From Planctomycetota bacterium (GTDB taxonomy: Bacteria; Planctomycetota; Planctomycetia; Pirellulales; Lacipirellulaceae): DNA of 64,000 nucleotides. Under the pieces are notes generated by a model. It saw only the letters and a program-made list of their open reading frames with translations. It did no database searches and had not been told where the DNA came from. Positions 34,237 to 43,516 of the stretch are shown piece by piece (positions within the stretch are counted from its first letter, which is position 1; each line of letters opens with the position of its first letter). The stretch lies in assembly GCA_029259915.1 (NCBI GenBank), contig JAJDED010000007.1, positions 124,001-188,000 on the forward strand, read 5' to 3'. Position numbers and translations under genes: made by a program.

Positions 34237-35703
34237 ATGAATCGAGTTTCTGCGCTGGCATGGATTCCATTGTTTCTTCTAGGTTTCGCCCAGCAGTCGA
34301 TGGGCCAACTTTGCGATGCGGTCGAGCCTTGCCATGCGTTGATGGATGCGCTCGACGATAGCGAAACCGATCGTTTGGAGCCGTTTCGCACCGTGGGCAA
34401 CGGCTGGACGAACACCTCATCCGGCCCTTCCGGTTTGGGTAACCCGGCGGTGCTTACTTGGAGTGTGGTTCCCAATGGAACCGCGATGCCGGGTGGGTTG
34501 GGAGAACCGGCAACGCCTAGTAATCTGATTTCATTCTTGGATACAATTCATCACGGCGGCGCAAGCCTGGGGGGAGCGGACCTGACACAGCGATCTTGGT
34601 TTCCGCTTGTCGAATCATCGTTCGAGCGCTGGGATCAAGTTTCGGGTGTCACGTTCAATCATGAACCGAACGACGACGGCGCACGGGTAACCAACTTCAA
34701 CCGAGGAATCTTGGGGCGGCGCGGCGACCATCGCATTAGCGGCCATTCGATCGATGGCCAAACGAGCCCCACATTTTTGGCGTACAATTTCTTTCCAGAC
34801 AATGCCGACATGGTGATCGACACTGATGAAGTAAACCGTTGGGGAAATCCTGATGGGAATTTCATTCGCTTCCGCAACATGATGATGCACGAAATCGGTC
34901 ACGGCTTGGGGCTGAATCATTTGATTTCGTCGAACGCCAATTTTTTGATGGAGCCGTTTTTGGCAACGGCGTTTGACGGTCCGCAATTGGACGATATCCT
35001 AGGCATCCATCGCCTTTACGGTGACGCCAACGAAGAAGGTTCTGGCAACGATCAATACCACACCGCTACGTCGCTCGGTCGATTTTGGCCGGGGCAATCG
35101 AAAAGCATTGGCACCGATGCAGCCGATGCGGTGGTAGATTTTTCGGACACCGATTTTGTCAGCATCGACGATAACTCCGATGTCGATTTCTTCCGCTTCT
35201 CGATTTTGACTCCCAGCATTGTCGATCTTGGATTAACGCCTTTGGGTCCCAGTTATTTGGAAGGCCCGCAGGGTGGCAGCCAATCGGTGTTGAATACTGC
35301 TGCGTTGAGCGATCTTTCGCTGACGCTTTGGGACCGCGACGGCAGCTCTATTCTTGCTACTTCCGATGCCAATGGACTGGGTGTTGAAGAAGAGATCAAC
35401 AGTTTGTTTCTTTCGCGGCCCGGTGACTATTACATCAGCGTTTCCGGGGCACAGAATGCGGCGCAGTTTTATGAGCTCGATTTGGACGTGAACTTGCCGA
35501 TTCCCACTGGCCCGTCCGATTTCTTTGGGATTGTCAACGACTTTGCACGCCGAGCAGGTTTCCCCCGGTTCTTTGGCAACGGAGTACCGACTCCGAATAT
35601 CGTTTCCGTTCCTGAACCGTCTACGATTTCGCTGACTGCTTTGGGACTGAGTTGCCTACACTTGCGTCGTCGCCGCAAGTCGACGAGTTATTGGCGCAGT
35701 TGA
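34237..35703 (+). CDS. Secreted matrixin-like metalloprotease with PEP-CTERM tail
   Basis: This 488-residue protein has a signal peptide (about 1-24), a zinc protease core with HEIGHGLGLNH at 218-228 (HExxHxxGxxH), and a metzincin-like region with FLMEPF and LGIHRLYGD as in matrixins. It then has a beta-rich region (about 285-440) resembling a pre-peptidase C-terminal domain (VDFFRFSIL, LSLTLWDRDG, YYISVSG). The end VPEPS (458-462), a hydrophobic helix and an RRRRK tail form a PEP-CTERM sorting signal for an exosortase. AGAGG lies before the ATG at 34237. It should act at the cell surface. The 3' end overlaps the convergent gene by 16 bp. Confidence 0.87.
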   Translation: MNRVSALAWIPLFLLGFAQQSMGQLCDAVEPCHALMDALDDSETDRLEPFRTVGNGWTNTSSGPSGLGNPAVLTWSVVPNGTAMPGGLGEPATPSNLISFLDTIHHGGASLGGADLTQRSWFPLVESSFERWDQVSGVTFNHEPNDDGARVTNFNRGILGRRGDHRISGHSIDGQTSPTFLAYNFFPDNADMVIDTDEVNRWGNPDGNFIRFRNMMMHEIGHGLGLNHLISSNANFLMEPFLATAFDGPQLDDILGIHRLYGDANEEGSGNDQYHTATSLGRFWPGQSKSIGTDAADAVVDFSDTDFVSIDDNSDVDFFRFSILTPSIVDLGLTPLGPSYLEGPQGGSQSVLNTAALSDLSLTLWDRDGSSILATSDANGLGVEEEINSLFLSRPGDYYISVSGAQNAAQFYELDLDVNLPIPTGPSDFFGIVNDFARRAGFPRFFGNGVPTPNIVSVPEPSTISLTALGLSCLHLRRRRKSTSYWRS

Positions 35704-37442
35704 CTGGCGGGGCTTTCGGCAATTCCCGGAGGCGTGAAAAGCGTGTCTCCGTCCACGGGGCGCACTCCACGCAATGTCCCGGTGGGTTGGGGTCGGTTGA
35801 GTGTTACAGGCGACTGAGTCTGCTGACTTGCTGTATTGCCGGCAACGTCGCGCGCTTCCAACCGTAGATAGAATCTGTCGGGCATGTGCCGTTCCAAACG
35901 CCAGGTGTAGCTTCCCGTGTTTTCTAAACCGGCGGCGATGGTTGACCACGGACCTTGAGGATACGTACTGTAAAGCAAACTGATCGGACGAGGTTCCAGG
36001 TTAGTATCGGTTGCCGACCAACGCACGAGCAAGTGCCCGGCTAGGTTGTCGGTTCCAAGCTCGGCAGACAAAAGCTGCGCGGTTGGCGGCGTGAGATCCA
36101 CGGCAACGATCAATTCGGGGGAATCGCCACTTTGTGGAGGAACTGCTCCGGCGCCATTTGCGCCGTCGACCAAGATGCGAAATCCGTAGACACCCGCTTC
36201 GGGAACCGTCACACGAATCGGGCTACGGATGTCGGCATCCACGCCGAAGCTCTGCCAGGTGCGGCCACCGTTCGTGGTGCCCCACAATTCCACTTTTGAG
36301 ATACCCCAAGGACCGATCGATTGGAGATCGTACTCGATGTCGAAAGTACGCGCGTTTACCATGCGACCACCGTGGTGGGTCCCCGACATTGCAGGCGCAG
36401 ACCAGCCGTCTGGTACCGGAGCTTCACTCATTCGCTGATTGATTTTTGCATTGGGCAGCGGAGCTAATGCACTCTTGTTTGCACCGTCAGCAATGAATTG
36501 CGCCGGCGTGCGTTTTGCAGGTCCGGGGCCGTCGGACGTTGCATATGGGTTTGCTGCTGGCGGTGGAGCTTGCCAAGTGTTCTTGCTCGCCGAACTCTCC
36601 ACTGTAGACAAACGATTGTTATTGGGCCAATTCTGGGCAGCGTTTTGTGTAGTCGACTGGAATGGGTCGACTGTTGAATTTTGACGCGACTGTGCAGTCG
36701 TTCCCGCGGATAAACTGGGCATCCTCAGCGCTGGCCCGGTAAGCACGACCTCCGTAGTGGCTTGCCCGCGATGCCCAGCCGCGTCGGCAATGCTTCCTCG
36801 AACCTCCATCAGCTTCGCGCCAAAGGGTACGCTCGCATTTGCGCGCCCCACCAATCGATCGGCATGTGCCACGTCTGGTGGACCCGGCAGGATGGTTGTC
36901 CAAGACCCTTGGTCTTGCCGCACTTCGAGCACAAGAGTTTCCGCTCGCAAGTTGGCATCGCGCGCTTCGTAACGCACGACAATCTTCCCGCTGGCGTCCA
37001 ATTCGCCGGTCAGCGACAATTCGGGGATTGCCGAGTCGACCACGATCCACAGTTGCGATTGTACCGCATCGTTGGGCCAAGGTTTTCCATGCGCATCGAT
37101 ATGCCGCAGGGCAAACCAATACTGCCCATCCTCGGGCGCATGGTAGCTAAAGCCCTGCACGTTGGGTTTCGCTTCCTGCAGCAACTTCCAACCAGAGACA
37201 CCATCGCGCGAGACCAACAGTTGCACCTTGTCGATGGCCCGTAGCGGTGTGTCGTGACGGTTTAGTTGATAAGGGACAAAAAACAATCGTTGTTGCCAGT
37301 AGGTTGGCCGTTGGTTGGCCGACTGGCCTTGGGCGCAATTCAGACTTCCCATCGCAAGACCTACGCCAATCGCCACGCACAGAATTGCCTGCGGCAAGCA
37401 CAGCGGTTTGGTGGGTCGAGATAGAAAATGGGATGTTGCCAT
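35688..37442 (-). CDS. Large secreted protein with beta-sandwich repeats, unknown function
   Basis: This 584-residue protein has a signal peptide (ILCVAIGVGLAMGSLNC) and several fibronectin/Ig-like strands: LVSRDGVSGWKLLQ, QYWFALRHID, IPELSLTGELDASGKIVVRYEARD near the N-terminal side, and a similar set in the C-terminal third (VYGFRILVDGANGAG, LVRWSATDTNL, RFYLRLEARDVAGNTA). A Ser/Asn/Pro-rich linker lies between. It is probably an exported structural or adhesion-like protein. The ATG at 37442 starts the signal peptide; the frame upstream is not homologous-looking. It converges with the matrixin gene. Confidence 0.72.
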   Translation of the reverse strand: MATSHFLSRPTKPLCLPQAILCVAIGVGLAMGSLNCAQGQSANQRPTYWQQRLFFVPYQLNRHDTPLRAIDKVQLLVSRDGVSGWKLLQEAKPNVQGFSYHAPEDGQYWFALRHIDAHGKPWPNDAVQSQLWIVVDSAIPELSLTGELDASGKIVVRYEARDANLRAETLVLEVRQDQGSWTTILPGPPDVAHADRLVGRANASVPFGAKLMEVRGSIADAAGHRGQATTEVVLTGPALRMPSLSAGTTAQSRQNSTVDPFQSTTQNAAQNWPNNNRLSTVESSASKNTWQAPPPAANPYATSDGPGPAKRTPAQFIADGANKSALAPLPNAKINQRMSEAPVPDGWSAPAMSGTHHGGRMVNARTFDIEYDLQSIGPWGISKVELWGTTNGGRTWQSFGVDADIRSPIRVTVPEAGVYGFRILVDGANGAGAVPPQSGDSPELIVAVDLTPPTAQLLSAELGTDNLAGHLLVRWSATDTNLEPRPISLLYSTYPQGPWSTIAAGLENTGSYTWRLERHMPDRFYLRLEARDVAGNTASQQTQSPVTLNRPQPTGTLRGVRPVDGDTLFTPPGIAESPASQLRQ

Positions 37443-37678
37443 GGATGCGTGTCTTGGATAAATCGTTGACGTGTAGCGGGGGGGAATAAAGGGGATCAAA
37501 AGGGAATCAATAGTGGCACGCGCAGCGGTTCGCATAATCAGTATCGGAAATGCAGTCGGCATGGCTTGAAGCAGGTATGCGAGGCGTTCTGTTTGGCCAA
37601 AAGAGATAAACTTTGCGTCCTGCGGATTTTCTACCGTATATTCCTGGCAAGCCTCAATTGGGGAGAGTCCCGGGAGAG

Positions 37679-37816
37679 ATGAACAAGAATGCCTTGGTTT
37701 TCCTGCGGAGACGACATTTCTTGCCGTATGGCGGATTTAGCGCCATAATAGAGGAGGAACAGAGGGGCTTGTCGCAAGGAGAGGCGACCGCTTTGCGCGG
37801 CGGAATGGAGTTATGA
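37679..37816 (+). CDS. Possible 45-residue leader or small protein
   Basis: The frame starts MNKNALVFLRRRHFLPYGG with GGGAGAG just upstream and ends with a stop overlapping the next start (ATGA), which suggests translational coupling to the membrane protein gene. No family is recognised, so it may be a coupling leader or a chance frame. Confidence 0.35.
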   Translation: MNKNALVFLRRRHFLPYGGFSAIIEEEQRGLSQGEATALRGGMEL

Positions 37817-38073
37817 CCAGCGAGTTAATTTCCTTATCCCATGCTGCTTTATGGTTTGCAGTCATTGCCGTCATGACCGCGATAGGTTTCGCCGTTGCGC
37901 GAAGGTATCGGGATAGTGACGTTAAAGACATATCACACACCAGCGACATGATGTCAAAGTTCAGAGATTTGCATTCCGAGGGTGGGCTTAGCGATGAAGA
38001 ATTCCGAACTATAAAAACTAAGCTAGCAGGTGAGCTGAAAGCGGAGTTAAAGGATAACGGCAACAGCGGTTAG
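37813..38073 (+). CDS. Small membrane protein with SHOCT-like C-terminal helix
   Basis: This 86-residue protein has one membrane helix (ALWFAVIAVMTAIGFAVARRY) and a charged tail with GGLSDEEFRTIKTKLAGEL, the pattern of SHOCT domains. SHOCT-containing proteins are often attached to oligomerising membrane complexes of unknown role. The gene is probably coupled to the 45-residue frame before it. The next gene, clpX, is about 370 bp downstream. Confidence 0.6.
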   Translation: MTSELISLSHAALWFAVIAVMTAIGFAVARRYRDSDVKDISHTSDMMSKFRDLHSEGGLSDEEFRTIKTKLAGELKAELKDNGNSG

Positions 38074-38443
38074 GGACGGTCAGCACTGTTCACGCTAGGT
38101 ACTATCGGACAGTCCGACTGTTGCGGTTGTTCGCCCCGGAGAAGTGGTTGTGGATAGCACTACCGGGGGTGGTCGATGAACGACTCTCGTTGAAGCTACG
38201 TATAACAAACAACGGGTCGATTCAAGTTTTCGAGGAGAGAGTGAGAATCGTCGCCAAGATTGTACTGCTCGGACTGAGCGGACAAGGACGCCCCGCCAGG
38301 CATGAAGGTAAGGTTTGCTAATTTCAATTGAATAGATTGAAAATTAGCGAAGCGACTCCCTCGAGCGACACCAGTGATTGACTTGCAGTGGCCGCCCGGT
38401 CGGTGATGACCGTGCGCCGCGCACACTCGCAAAGGAGACTTGC
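38074..38443. other. Gap before clpX: no gene seen
   Basis: This stretch holds no coding frame I can support. It has moderate composition and no clear palindromic element, apart from a short ATTGAATAGATTGAAAATTAG tract near 38323-38346. The clpX promoter should lie here; AAGGAGA precedes its ATG. Confidence 0.4.
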
Positions 38444-39724
38444 ATGCCCTCCGGTAGGGACCTAGGCGGACGACGAGGTGGCACTTCCAAAAAGAATGCC
38501 TTCTGCTCGTTTTGTCGAAAGAGTTATCGAGACGTCGGGCCCCTGGTCGAAGGGCCAGGCGACGTTTACATATGCGGCGAATGTATTGAACTCTGCCAGT
38601 CGATTCTGGATCAAGAGCGCAAGCGTCGTGGATCGAGCAAGCAGCTATTCACCAAAATCCCCAGCCCGCGTGAGATTGTCACCGAGTTAGACGAATACGT
38701 CATCGGTCAAGAATCTGCCAAACGCGTGTTGGCTGTCGCGGTGCATAGCCATTACAAGCGGTTGATGGCTGCCGAGGAACAATCGGATATCGAAATCGAC
38801 AAGTCGAATATCCTGTTGGTCGGCCCCACCGGTTGCGGCAAAACGCTGCTTGCTCGCACTTTGGCACGGTCGCTGAATGTGCCGTTTGCCATCGGCGATG
38901 CCACTACGCTCACCGAAGCAGGCTACGTTGGCGAAGATGTCGAGAACTTGCTCTTGAAGTTGCTGCATGCTGCGGACTTCGATATCGAATCCGCGCAGCG
39001 CGGCGTGCTTTACATCGACGAGATCGACAAGATTGGCAAGACCAGTCAAAACGTTTCGATCACCCGCGATGTTTCCGGCGAAGGGGTCCAACAGGCCCTG
39101 CTAAAAATGCTGGAAGGCACCACCGCCAACGTGCCGCCGCAGGGTGGCCGTAAACATCCCGAGCAGCAATACATTCAGCTCGACACGACTAACATCCTGT
39201 TTATCGTCGGCGGTACGTTCGATGGAATTCAAGATGTGATCAGCAAACGGCTCGGCCACCGTTCTATCGGCTTTGGTCAGTCGATGGAAGAATCCGCCGA
39301 GATGAGTCTGGGCGAAACGCTTTCGCACGTCACTTCGGACGATCTGATCGAATATGGATTGATTCCCGAGTTGGTGGGACGTCTACCAGTGCTGACTTCA
39401 TTGGGCCCGCTCAAAGAAGAATCGTTGGTTCGCGTGTTGCAAGAGCCGAAAAACGCGCTCACCAAACAATATCAGCACATGTTCGCGATGGAAGATGCCG
39501 ATCTAAAGTTTACAGAGAAGGCCTTGCAAGCGATCGCACGACGTGCTGCCGAACGCGAAATCGGCGCCCGCGGATTGCGATCCATCATCGAAAACGTGAT
39601 GCTCGATATCATGTTCGAGCTGCCCGACCAACCGCGAGGAAATCATTACGTGATAACCGACGAAATTGTCGAAGGTCGCGCCAAGATGTTTAACGACGAA
39701 CCGCCACAAACCAAAAGCGCGTAA
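38444..39724 (+). CDS. clpX: ATP-dependent Clp protease ATP-binding subunit ClpX
   Basis: This 426-residue AAA+ unfoldase has the N-terminal zinc-binding domain with two C-x2-C pairs (CSFCRK and CGECIELC), Walker [24 protein letters not shown], Walker B-like [11 protein letters not shown], sensor region and [13 protein letters not shown], and the C-terminal [10 protein letters not shown] and [13 protein letters not shown] blocks. It feeds tagged proteins to ClpP. GGAGAC precedes the ATG at 38444, which gives the normal N terminus. clpP and tig, the usual upstream partners, are not in this window. Confidence 0.96.
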   Translation: MPSGRDLGGRRGGTSKKNAFCSFCRKSYRDVGPLVEGPGDVYICGECIELCQSILDQERKRRGSSKQLFTKIPSPREIVTELDEYVIGQESAKRVLAVAVHSHYKRLMAAEEQSDIEIDKSNILLVGPTGCGKTLLARTLARSLNVPFAIGDATTLTEAGYVGEDVENLLLKLLHAADFDIESAQRGVLYIDEIDKIGKTSQNVSITRDVSGEGVQQALLKMLEGTTANVPPQGGRKHPEQQYIQLDTTNILFIVGGTFDGIQDVISKRLGHRSIGFGQSMEESAEMSLGETLSHVTSDDLIEYGLIPELVGRLPVLTSLGPLKEESLVRVLQEPKNALTKQYQHMFAMEDADLKFTEKALQAIARRAAEREIGARGLRSIIENVMLDIMFELPDQPRGNHYVITDEIVEGRAKMFNDEPPQTKSA

Positions 39725-39729
39725 CGTTC

Positions 39730-39757
39730 AAGCCCACAGTTCGGCAGACCACTGTGG
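39730..39757 (+). terminator. Hairpin downstream of clpX
   Basis: CCCACAG and CTGTGGG pair over 7 bp around a 12-nt loop, just after the clpX stop. No U run follows. A second, stronger hairpin lies at 39784. Confidence 0.4.
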
Positions 39758-39783
39758 GGGTTAAGTTACGCACGCTTATTGAA

Positions 39784-39823
39784 ACGAGCCCGGGAACATT
39801 GAATCCCCCGGGCTCGTTTTTTA
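39784..39823 (+). terminator. Strong intrinsic terminator between clpX and the aminotransferase gene
   Basis: ACGAGCCCGGG (39784-39794) pairs perfectly with CCCGGGCTCGT (39807-39817), then TTTTTATTTATT follows. This is a classic intrinsic terminator for clpX. It abuts the minus-strand aminotransferase stop at 39821, and the convergent gene probably shares the stem. Confidence 0.9.
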
Positions 39824-40930
39824 TTTATTAAGTTTCCCCAACACTTCCAGCCCGCGCTCGATGGTTTCGATGCTTGCCGCATAGGAGGTCCGGAAGTGGG
39901 TGTCGCGCGCACTAAAGATGTTACCGGGGATGATCAGCAGTTGGTTTTCGATCGCGCGGGTGACAAACTCCGTGCCGGTGCCGAATGGGACTTTGGGAAA
40001 CACATAAAAAGCGCCGCCGGCGGGGGCGACTTCGTAGCCGGCGTCGTGCAGGCCGGAGACAATCAGGTCGCGTCGCTCGCGGTACTGGTCGACTTGGCTG
40101 TCGATGCTTGTTTCCAGCGCGGTGCATGCTGCCCACTGTAATGGGTGCGGGGCGCACACGAATGTGTATTGCTGCAACATCGTGAGTTTGTCGATGATCG
40201 CCGCCGGGCCGTGGACCCAACCTAGTCGCCAACCGGTGACGGCGTGCGATTTGCTCAGACCGTCGACCACAATTGTTTGATCGTTCCACGCGGTGGGGCT
40301 TACTAGCGGGGCGTCGTAGCAGAATTCGCGGTAGATTTCGTCGCTTAACAGCGCGATGTTGTGTTTGGCCGCTAAGCCGGCAAGCGATTGGATTTCGTCT
40401 TCTCCTGCGACGACGCCTGTCGGGTTGGCGGGGCTGTTTAGTAGGATCAATTTTGTGCGGGGGGTGATTGCGGCGGCAACTTTTTCTGGGTCGATACGAA
40501 AATTGGGATACGTGTCGACCAGTACACACTTGCCGCCCGCCATGGCCACCAGTGCCGGGTACATTACGAAGTAGGGATCAAAGCAAATCACTTCGTCGCC
40601 CGGTTCCACCATTGCCAACATCGCCAGCACTAACGCTCCGCTTGTGCCAGAAGTGACCAGCACCCGGCGGTCGTCGTGGCCATACTCGCGGTCGATGCGC
40701 GCTTGCAGCGCCTCGCGGAACTCAGGGATTCCTTGCGTGACGCTGTAGCCATTTTTGTCAGTACGAATCGCCTCGATGGCGGCATTTTTTACCGCATCTG
40801 GCACAGGAAAATCTGGCTGTCCGATCGAAAGATTGATCGGGTCGGTCATCTTCGCAGCAAGATCAAACACTTTGCGGATGCCGGAGCTGTCGAACTGGGC
40901 CGTTCGTTTTGCAAGCCAAGGGTGGGGCAT
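39821..40930 (-). CDS. Class I/II aminotransferase (PLP-dependent, AspC-like)
   Basis: This 369-residue enzyme has the fold type I pattern: NLSIGQPDFPVPDAVK, TSGTSGALVLAMLAM, LLNSPANPTGVV, the PLP lysine in VVDGLSKSHAVTGWRLG, and a C-terminal GAFYVFPKV. Members include aspartate, aromatic and other amino-acid transaminases; the exact donor cannot be assigned. It acts in the cytoplasm. The ATG at 40930 gives the usual N terminus; the long upstream frame is not homologous. It ends in the clpX terminator. Confidence 0.9.
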   Translation of the reverse strand: MPHPWLAKRTAQFDSSGIRKVFDLAAKMTDPINLSIGQPDFPVPDAVKNAAIEAIRTDKNGYSVTQGIPEFREALQARIDREYGHDDRRVLVTSGTSGALVLAMLAMVEPGDEVICFDPYFVMYPALVAMAGGKCVLVDTYPNFRIDPEKVAAAITPRTKLILLNSPANPTGVVAGEDEIQSLAGLAAKHNIALLSDEIYREFCYDAPLVSPTAWNDQTIVVDGLSKSHAVTGWRLGWVHGPAAIIDKLTMLQQYTFVCAPHPLQWAACTALETSIDSQVDQYRERRDLIVSGLHDAGYEVAPAGGAFYVFPKVPFGTGTEFVTRAIENQLLIIPGNIFSARDTHFRTSYAASIETIERGLEVLGKLNK

Positions 40931-40971
40931 GGAGGAGCGAGGAATGAGGGGTGAGGGGCGGAAATGTTTCT

Positions 40972-41886
40972 TTAGTCGAGCAGTGGTTTGGGCAACTTGT
41001 CGATGTTTTTTGCTGCGTTCCATTGTACGAGGGCGACCATGCTTAGCACACCCGCGATGGCCGAGAGTTGCAGGGGCGTAAGTTTTTCGCCGTCGTACTG
41101 GCCCCAAGCTAGCGCGATTAGCGGGATCACGTAGGTAACCATTCCCGCGAATAAGGGGCCTTGATATTTCACCAAATGGATAAACATCAGGATCGCCATT
41201 CCTGTGCTGAAAATACCTAGCAAAACAATCGCCCCCAGTGCGATCGGCCAATCGTGAGGCACGGCAGGGCCCCCCAGTCCGAACTTATCGAGCGCCCCGG
41301 GCCACAGTTCCAGTGGCAACAACATCAGTCCGCCCACGGCGAGAAATAGCACGGTCAGCGGCAGCGGCGGCAAGTGGTCGAGTTTCCATTTGATGTAGGT
41401 GTTGCCCACCGCATACGTGATCGGCACCGTCAGCGCGAGCGCCAACAGCCCGGGAGAAATGCCACGTTGGGTGCCATCGTGTACAACCCCTGCCATGCAA
41501 ATGAGTCCACCCAACACACCTAAAATTTGACGCGGCGTGGGCCAAATTCCAAGCATCGGTATCGACGACAGAATCGTGACCAGTGGCACCAATGTGACCA
41601 TCACGCCAAAGTAGCCATGCTCGCTTGCCTGGTTCATCACATAGGGCAGCACGACAAACGGCCAAGCGTTGGCGATGGCGGCAACGATAAAAATATGTTT
41701 CCACGTGTTGCGCGTGAGATGCACTTTTTGCCGGGTGAACCCCCAATAGATTCCCAACACCATTGCCCCGCCCAGCAGTCGGTAAGCTCCGATACCGACG
41801 GGCCCAAAGGCGTAAGCCGCGCGATGCATGAGGATAAAACTCGATCCCCAAACGCAGCAGATGAACAAAAAAAGGAGGTAGGGCAT
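40972..41886 (-). CDS. EamA/DMT-family membrane transporter
   Basis: This 304-residue protein has ten membrane helices in two halves, the EamA pattern (start LLFLFICCVWGSSFILM, mid FGVMVTLVPLVTILSSI, second half MVTYVIPLIALAWGQYDGE). It is probably an inner-membrane exporter of amino acids or metabolites; the substrate is unknown. It lies 41 bp upstream of the aminotransferase on the same strand, which might suggest linked metabolism but is not strong. The short gap upstream has a low-complexity GGAGCTAGG/CCTAGCCCC stretch. Confidence 0.87.
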   Translation of the reverse strand: MPYLLFLFICCVWGSSFILMHRAAYAFGPVGIGAYRLLGGAMVLGIYWGFTRQKVHLTRNTWKHIFIVAAIANAWPFVVLPYVMNQASEHGYFGVMVTLVPLVTILSSIPMLGIWPTPRQILGVLGGLICMAGVVHDGTQRGISPGLLALALTVPITYAVGNTYIKWKLDHLPPLPLTVLFLAVGGLMLLPLELWPGALDKFGLGGPAVPHDWPIALGAIVLLGIFSTGMAILMFIHLVKYQGPLFAGMVTYVIPLIALAWGQYDGEKLTPLQLSAIAGVLSMVALVQWNAAKNIDKLPKPLLD

Positions 41887-41982
41887 GAGGGAGGAGCTAG
41901 GCGCTAGGAGTTAGGAGCTAGTTTTCGAAACAATGAGTGTAGTAGTTTCTGGCCCTAGTCCCTAGCCCCTAACATCCAGCCC

Positions 41983-43251
41983 CTATCTCACTTTGCACTT
42001 GAATTGCAGGATGCCGCCTTGGTGGGCGGGGAGGGGGGCTTTGATTTCCCAACGCAGGACGACCGACCCTCGGCCATTCGGCTTGGTGCTGAAGTCGGCT
42101 TCCACGCTCGAGGTGGCACTCTCCGGCACGTATTCGAGCCGAGTCGTTAGGTTGTCGACAATGGTGACGTTACCCATCTCGCGATTGCCGATGTTGTCGA
42201 ACCGCAGCGTGAATTCGACAAATTCACCAGGGTTGGCCGAGCGTGTGGAAGCAAGCTTGACTAGGCGAAGCTTTGGTTGGTTCGGCTTATCTTGATGATA
42301 AACCACACCCGGCTGCGATTCGCTCAATTCGGCCTGTGCGCGCCGACGGTCGATGGTGACTTGCACGGCTTGGTCGCTACTCCAAGTGATCGCCGCCAGC
42401 GAAGCCTCGGAGACGAGCGCCTTTTCGTTGTTGCTTACGGTGCCGGCGCGGATAATTTGCAGATTGGCATACGGAGCTAGCGAACCGTCGAATTCCGCAA
42501 GACGCTGTTCGCGGGCCAGTTCGCCCAATTGCTGCCGGTCGCGTAGCAAACTGGCGGAATCTCCTACGCGATGAATCGAAGGTTCGAGTTGATTAAGCGT
42601 AGTGGACGCTTCTTCGTTTTCATCGATCTTCGCAAGAGAAAGAGTTTGACCAAACCCTCCCGGCATGTCGTAACGGGCGTATTCGTGCAGATCGACCACA
42701 CGGCGCACCACATTAAACCGCGGTGCATAAATGCAAACGCGATTGCTGGGCGTCACTACAGTGCGGCCGTCGACGGTGTCGTAATGGGCAACCGTGTCTT
42801 CCTGTTCGAGTCCGTCGACTTGCCAATCTTTTCGCACTCCAGCCGGCAAACCAAAATCGCCGCCATCGCAAAGATACTCGTCCGCAGGCCCCACGGCAGG
42901 ACCGCCAACAGCACCTTGGCATGCGAAGCAATCTTCGCTGGGACCGTAGTTTGCTTGATGGACACGAACTGGCGGTGCATTCACTTCGGCTTCGTAAATG
43001 GCTTGTACCACGTCCGTGGATTCATCCTCAGGTTTTGAGGTGTTTTCGAGACTTGCCGAAGTGAGTACCACATCGGTCTGAATTGACGTAGCCACTGGTT
43101 TGGTTGCCGCAAAGGGATCTGTAAGAGTCGACTTCCTTGCTCCGCGGCAGGAACAAAGCATCAACGTCGCCACGGCCACCACACCATAGCGAAACCACGC
43201 AGGCGGGCGGGCAGATGTTGCTGGCGACAAATTGAATGTGTTTTGTTCCAT
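41983..43251 (-). CDS. DUF11-type envelope lipoprotein
   Basis: This 422-residue protein has a lipoprotein-like signal (VVAVATLMLCSC, Cys at about 35) and a long central region of unknown fold that includes FACQGAVGGPAVGPADEYLC and a YDMPGGFG segment. A C-terminal DUF11-like beta domain (about 320-420: SANPGEFVEFTLRFDNIGN, VTIVDNLTTRLEYVPES) follows. DUF11 repeats are common in surface proteins. The ATG at 43251 is chosen; a longer frame begins in a dispersed repeat. It is followed by two genes of a separate paralogue pair upstream on the same strand, and may share a function with them. Confidence 0.7.
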   Translation of the reverse strand: MEQNTFNLSPATSARPPAWFRYGVVAVATLMLCSCRGARKSTLTDPFAATKPVATSIQTDVVLTSASLENTSKPEDESTDVVQAIYEAEVNAPPVRVHQANYGPSEDCFACQGAVGGPAVGPADEYLCDGGDFGLPAGVRKDWQVDGLEQEDTVAHYDTVDGRTVVTPSNRVCIYAPRFNVVRRVVDLHEYARYDMPGGFGQTLSLAKIDENEEASTTLNQLEPSIHRVGDSASLLRDRQQLGELAREQRLAEFDGSLAPYANLQIIRAGTVSNNEKALVSEASLAAITWSSDQAVQVTIDRRRAQAELSESQPGVVYHQDKPNQPKLRLVKLASTRSANPGEFVEFTLRFDNIGNREMGNVTIVDNLTTRLEYVPESATSSVEADFSTKPNGRGSVVLRWEIKAPLPAHQGGILQFKCKVR

Positions 43252-43276
43252 CACTTTAAACTTTGATTTGACAAGA

Positions 43277-43516
43277 CTTCTAAGTACTGCAGCGCTATGT
43301 TTAACCACAACGGCACAACGGCCACAACGGAATAGAAACACTTTGAAAAAGGGTTATCGATGATTCGAAGGCGGTCTGAAGAGCGAGTGGCTGCTTTATG
43401 GAGTTGATTGGTTTAGTTGGAGACATGCATGTCGTTGTTTTTTTGTTCTTCTATTCATCTATCACGTAGTGCTCGTTGTGTCGTTGTGGTTCAATTAAAT
43501 AAGCACAGTAGTATTA
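43277..43516 (-). repeat. Dispersed ~235-bp element with terminal inverted repeats, copy 2
   Basis: Read on the minus strand, it matches the element at 1562-1793 from TAATACTACTGTGC to the inner-arm pattern and the right end GCAGTACTTAGAAG. The central part with GACATGCATGTCTCCAACT and CCAATCAACTCC also corresponds. Its first bases form the TAA stop codon of the gene at 43514, just as copy 1 forms the TAG of the deacetylase gene. Confidence 0.8.

Noticed and set aside
39730-39823. Tandem hairpins after clpX as a riboswitch-like element
   Set aside because: Position after the stop codon and the T run mark an ordinary terminator region.
41930-41982. GGAGCTAGG/CCTAGCCCC low-complexity stretch as a regulatory site
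   Set aside because: Similar purine-rich GAGGAGTGAGG runs occur at 22805, 40935 and 63410 without consistent position, so no function is claimed.
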